Below are positions 5,478 to 8,055 of a stretch of DNA of 8,055 nt, one piece after another. The stretch covers positions 989,137 through 997,191 of the forward strand of contig CP070672.1 in assembly GCA_020351895.1 (NCBI GenBank). The letters are read 5' to 3'. The DNA comes from Thermoplasmata archaeon (GTDB lineage Archaea > Thermoplasmatota > Thermoplasmata > GCA-020350865). The position numbers and the translations under genes were made by a program. Positions within the stretch are counted from its first letter, which is position 1. Each line of letters starts with the position of its first letter. The notes below the pieces were generated by a model. That model ran no database searches, was not told where the DNA came from, and was given only the letters and a program-made list of their open reading frames with translations.

Positions 5478-5968
5478 AAAAAGAAATAGAGCGGCTTATC
5501 CCGCTATGGGATCTGATTTCGGAAGGCTCGGTTGAGTGCCAACTCTCCCAAGAGAACGAGATGATAGGTGTGCATATCACATCCAACACCATAACAATCG
5601 ATTTTAAAGATGATTCCGCGATTGAGCTCATATCACCTTTCGTGAAGAAGAACCTTGAATCAAAAAAACACACAAGAGAGTACATTCAGGAAAGAGGCTC
5701 CGTCGTGCTTGGGCTCATGGGGGCATTGGGTGCCAAAAGGGAGGAGTTGGGAAGGTCCATGTCCTTTGCACAGGAAATTGCCACGGTCCTGGCAAAGAAC
5801 GGGAAATGCCTGATCATCAAGGAGAAAGGGAGGCAGCTGGCAAAGCTGGGTGCGGGTGCAAATTCCCTGCGCATGCGCATGATGAATCTCGAGCATGTTG
5901 AAGTGAACGATTTATCGGCACTCCTGCGTTTACTCAGTAAGTTGAGAGCGGGGCGGGGGAATGTATGA
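5474..5968 (+). CDS. Hypothetical protein, 164 aa, coupled to nop5
   Basis: I do not recognise the family. Translation starts at a GTG (5474) that overlaps the previous stop in GTGA; GGGGAG lies 8 bases upstream. Residues 1-55 are helix then strands (VECQLS, IGVHITSNTITIDF), residues 55-110 are helical and charged (VKKNLESKKHTREYIQE, then a Gly/Ala-rich stretch and FAQEIATVLAKNG), and the rest is a strand-helix unit (KCLIIKEKGRQLAKLGAGA) followed by basic helices with RMRMM and LLRLLSKLRAGRG. The basic C-terminus could bind nucleic acid, but this is inference. There is no signal peptide or membrane segment. The stop at 5966-5968 lies just before the ribosome site of nop5, so the two are very probably co-transcribed. 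The protein clearly is not fibrillarin, the usual partner encoded beside nop5: it lacks any Gly-rich SAM-binding motif. Confidence 0.78.
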   Translation: MKKEIERLIPLWDLISEGSVECQLSQENEMIGVHITSNTITIDFKDDSAIELISPFVKKNLESKKHTREYIQERGSVVLGLMGALGAKREELGRSMSFAQEIATVLAKNGKCLIIKEKGRQLAKLGAGANSLRMRMMNLEHVEVNDLSALLRLLSKLRAGRGNV

Positions 5969-5978
5969 TAGGCTAAAA

Positions 5979-5985
5979 GAGGTGA
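5979..5985 (+). promoter_or_regulatory. Shine-Dalgarno site that sets the nop5 start at 5991
   Basis: GAGGTGA lies 5 bases before the ATG at 5991 and is the strongest ribosome site in the window. An upstream in-frame ATG at 5961 has no such site and overlaps the end of the previous gene. The site therefore lies inside any longer open frame and argues for the shorter Nop5. Confidence 0.75.
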
Positions 5986-5990
5986 AAAGA

Positions 5991-6977
5991 ATGATTTTGT
6001 TAACCACTTGGTTCGGCACATTCCTGTATGAAGATGAGGCCATCAAAGAATCAAAGCTATTTCCAAAGGATACCAAGGAGATCGTTGATCGTTTGAAAGT
6101 GGTGGCCAATGGGGAACTTCTTGAAGAGGAAAAACAGATTGTAAAAGGTTTAGAGAGATTCTGGGTTCTGGACGAGCGCTTAACTAAGCTTGGAGGAGAA
6201 CTCATCGAGGAGGATATCCCCTACCCCGATCCACAGGATCATGGATTCTCAATGGATATGTTGCACGAGGCCATGATGAGCCTGGCAGAGGAAAAAACCA
6301 AGGCCAAGATCACCCCTCAGGAGAGCATAACCCAAGCATCATGTGCATTGGACGACATCATCCAGAGCACGAATTTGCTGTCTGAAAGATTGCATGAATG
6401 GTACGGCATGCATTTTCCCAAGCAGAGAAGAATGATAAGGGACCAGGAATTCATAACCCTCATAATTCAGCAGGGTGATTTCGATGATCAGGATCTAAGA
6501 CCCCTCTCAGAACTGGCAAAAACCCTGTCGGACTTGCATGAAAGAAAGGCCGAACTTGAAGAATACATAAAGAGTGAAATGGAGAACAATGCCCCGAATC
6601 TGTCTTACCTGGCTGGACCGATAATCGGATCTAGGTTGATTGCAAAGGCCCAAGGACTTTCAAGGCTTGCAAGACTGCCTTCAGGCACGATTCAAGTTCT
6701 GGGGGCGGAAAAGGCCCTGTTTCGGCATTTGAAGGACGGCTCGAAGCCTCCGAAGCACGGGCTCATATTCCAGCACCCACTAGTCCATCGGGCGCCTTAT
6801 TGGCAGAGGGGAAAGATAGCAAGGGCCTTCGCCTCCAAGATAGCATTGGCTGCTAAAATGGATGAGCATTCAGACAAATTCATTGGGGAGGAATTGAAAA
6901 AGGATCTCATGGAGAGAATTAAGGAGATACAAGAAAAGTATCCTAAGCCACAAAAAAGAGGTGGAAAAAAAAGATAA
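5991..6977 (+). CDS. nop5: Nop5 (Nop56/58 family) box C/D sRNP core protein
   Basis: The protein has 328 residues from the ATG at 5991, which is set by GAGGTGA 5 bases upstream; an in-frame ATG at 5961 would add ten residues not expected at a Nop5 N-terminus (MILLTTWFGTFLYEDE is the normal first strand pair). Three parts are visible: an N-terminal domain (about 1-70) that in this family binds fibrillarin; a long coiled coil (about 95-195) used for dimerisation; and the Nop domain from about 201, with APNLSYLAGP, the signature GAEKALFRHL (238-247), KPPKHGLIFQHPLV and WQRGKIARA, which contacts L7Ae and the guide RNA. The tail (KPQKRGGKKR) is basic. In archaea Nop5 joins L7Ae, fibrillarin and guide RNA to 2'-O-methylate rRNA and tRNA. 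Oddly, fibrillarin is not encoded next to it here. Family assignment is near certain. Confidence 0.97.
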   Translation: MILLTTWFGTFLYEDEAIKESKLFPKDTKEIVDRLKVVANGELLEEEKQIVKGLERFWVLDERLTKLGGELIEEDIPYPDPQDHGFSMDMLHEAMMSLAEEKTKAKITPQESITQASCALDDIIQSTNLLSERLHEWYGMHFPKQRRMIRDQEFITLIIQQGDFDDQDLRPLSELAKTLSDLHERKAELEEYIKSEMENNAPNLSYLAGPIIGSRLIAKAQGLSRLARLPSGTIQVLGAEKALFRHLKDGSKPPKHGLIFQHPLVHRAPYWQRGKIARAFASKIALAAKMDEHSDKFIGEELKKDLMERIKEIQEKYPKPQKRGGKKR

Positions 6978-6984
6978 TATCAAT

Positions 6985-6995
6985 AGTTTAATTTA
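6985..6995 (+). promoter_or_regulatory. Possible TATA box of the UbiA gene
   Basis: AGTTTAATTTA is centred about 22 bases before the ATG at 7011, in the 33-base gap after nop5. If used, it would give a leaderless mRNA, which fits the lack of a clear Shine-Dalgarno site before 7011. Read-through from nop5 is equally possible. Confidence 0.35.
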
Positions 6996-7010
6996 TTGGG
7001 CGGATTTTAA

Positions 7011-7916
7011 ATGAATAAACTCGAGGCCTGGTTTAGAATCATTCGCCCTCCTATTCTGTTTATCAGTGCTCTCGGTGCCGCTGTGGGAGCGCTCAATGTC
7101 GACCTCGATCCCGATCCTGTAACCTTCTGGTTGGCACTGATCGCCTGGGCTCCGTTGGTTTACACGGGAATAATGATACACAACGATTACACTGATTTGG
7201 CCTCTGATAAGGTCAACAGGCCGTACAAACCGGTTCCCTGTGGGGCCATTTCACCCAAAACAGCGAAGTGGACCGGATTGGGCATGATGTTTTGCGGTAC
7301 AATCCTTGCCTTTTTCATAGATATTCATAATGGGAGGATCAACTTCTCGGCAGGTTTTGTGGCCCTCTCATTGACCATTGTAGGCATCGTATATAACATA
7401 TGGGGAAAGGGCTGGGACATATGGGGGCATATTTTAGTTGCTTACGGTGTAGCAATCATTCCATTTTACGGTGGAGTGGCAATCGAGCCCATAGATGGCA
7501 TTGTGGCCATGGCTCCACTTACCATAAGTATTTTCGTAATGGAAATTGGAAGGGAGATTTTAGTAGGGACAGAGGATTTGGCAGGCGACATCAAGGCAGG
7601 TTTCAAAACTGTGGCAGTGCGCATGGGGGCAAAGAAATCCATGTATCTTGCGGTTCTGTTTTATGTTGGATATGCAGTAATTTATCCAGCCCCATACATT
7701 TTCAGATGGAATATTCTACCCTCTCTGTATTACGATCCTGTCTACCTATTTGGTGCAACCGCCTTTGCCGTGATTCTATTTGTCACCTGGTACCTCACCT
7801 TTAGGGAGATGAGTCAAAAGGCATTCTGGAATTACATAAGAACAGGAACCAGAGTTGGAGTGATTTTCTTTCAATTCATACTACTTGTTGCGGCATTTTA
7901 TACTGGTACTATATAG
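7011..7916 (+). CDS. UbiA-family prenyltransferase, likely digeranylgeranylglyceryl phosphate synthase
   Basis: The 301-residue integral membrane protein has about eight or nine hydrophobic segments. It carries both Asp-rich motifs of the UbiA superfamily: NDYTDLASD at 58-66, followed by NRPYKPVPCGAIS, and DLAGD at 189-193, followed by KAGFKTVAVRMGAK. These bind the Mg-prenyl diphosphate. The N-rP-kPvp-G-Is sequence after motif 1 and the E-D-xxGD-xxG-KT pattern are those of archaeal digeranylgeranylglyceryl phosphate (DGGGP) synthase, which adds the second geranylgeranyl chain to make the archaeal ether-lipid core. A UbiA enzyme of quinone or heme synthesis is the alternative; the sequence alone does not decide it. 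The length is typical. The gene starts 33 bases after nop5, with no strong Shine-Dalgarno site, so it may be read from its own TATA box or by read-through. A T6 run follows the stop. Confidence 0.88.
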   Translation: MNKLEAWFRIIRPPILFISALGAAVGALNVDLDPDPVTFWLALIAWAPLVYTGIMIHNDYTDLASDKVNRPYKPVPCGAISPKTAKWTGLGMMFCGTILAFFIDIHNGRINFSAGFVALSLTIVGIVYNIWGKGWDIWGHILVAYGVAIIPFYGGVAIEPIDGIVAMAPLTISIFVMEIGREILVGTEDLAGDIKAGFKTVAVRMGAKKSMYLAVLFYVGYAVIYPAPYIFRWNILPSLYYDPVYLFGATAFAVILFVTWYLTFREMSQKAFWNYIRTGTRVGVIFFQFILLVAAFYTGTI

Positions 7917-7919
7917 ATG

Positions 7920-7930
7920 ATATTTTTTAC
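7920..7930 (+). terminator. T-run terminator after the UbiA gene
   Basis: ATATTTTTTAC with a run of six T (7923-7928) begins 7 bases after the UbiA stop codon. Archaeal RNA polymerase terminates at such T runs without a hairpin. No competing stem is seen. Confidence 0.45.
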
Positions 7931-8055
7931 CCACCGCCTGTTCCCCCCCAAAATGAAAGGTCTTCTAAAAAGATATTCTTAAAAACGCTTATGACAAAGT
8001 TATGGTGCAGATTAACTCTCCAGTAAGCCTATTTATTAAGGTCACTGTATCACAT
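7931..8055 (+). other. Right-edge intergenic sequence with promoter-like elements
   Basis: No complete gene is present. There are AT-rich TATA-like stretches at about 7970-7985 (CTTAAAAAC) and at 8031-8040 (ATTTATTAAG), and a C8-like run near 7942. An ATG at 8002 opens a frame that stays open for 18 codons to the edge (MVQINSPVSLF...), but it has no Shine-Dalgarno site and 18 open codons are weak evidence. The box at 8031-8040 would instead serve a gene starting outside the window. Confidence 0.3.

Noticed and set aside
7400..7804. Plus-strand open frame of 134 codons inside the UbiA gene
   Set aside because: Another frame of a gene with clear UbiA motifs; its peptide is Cys/His-rich by frame shift only.

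Overview
This window looks like a piece of an archaeal chromosome, most probably from a euryarchaeal lineage such as Thermoplasmatota. The lineage is inferred, not proven. The archaeal signs are a Nop5 (Nop56/58-family) box C/D RNP protein, a UbiA prenyltransferase of the archaeal-lipid type, TATA boxes of the TTTAAATA kind about 20-50 bases before most starts, and Shine-Dalgarno sites of the (GA)GGTGA type. No tRNA, rRNA, CRISPR array or insertion sequence was recognised.

Left part (1-2487): a secreted subtilisin-family (S8) protease on the minus strand fills bases 1-1655 and runs off the left edge with all catalytic residues present. Upstream of it, also on the minus strand, is a 188-residue protein of unknown function with a SHOCT-like C-terminal helix pair; its promoter suggests a leaderless mRNA. 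A 158-base divergent intergenic region then separates it from a plus-strand gene.

Centre (2488-4785): a plus-strand bactofilin-like protein has two right-handed beta-helix halves split by a hydrophobic and acidic helical insert. It converges, with a 4-base stop-codon overlap, on a minus-strand pair: a small thioredoxin/glutaredoxin-like CPIC protein (first gene) followed by a DUF362 protein carrying two [4Fe-4S] ferredoxin motifs. The pair reads as a redox operon.

Bases 4786-5270 are a non-coding divergent region dominated by an extreme polypyrimidine/polypurine tract. It holds two imperfect 45-base copies exactly 118 bases apart, each with a G-quadruplex pattern on the minus strand.

Right part (5271-8055): a compact plus-strand operon encodes two small unrecognised proteins (68 and 164 residues, 4-base overlap) and then Nop5. 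The usual archaeal partner gene fibrillarin (flpA) is absent on both sides of nop5. After 33 bases comes a UbiA-family prenyltransferase, the best candidate being digeranylgeranylglyceryl phosphate synthase of ether-lipid synthesis. A T6 terminator-like run follows, and the last ~125 bases hold only promoter-like sequence and a possible gene start cut off by the edge.

No obviously new defence or mobile system is visible. The most novel items are the two unknown proteins coupled to an orphan nop5, and the repeated G4-forming tract that sits upstream of both that operon and the redox pair.
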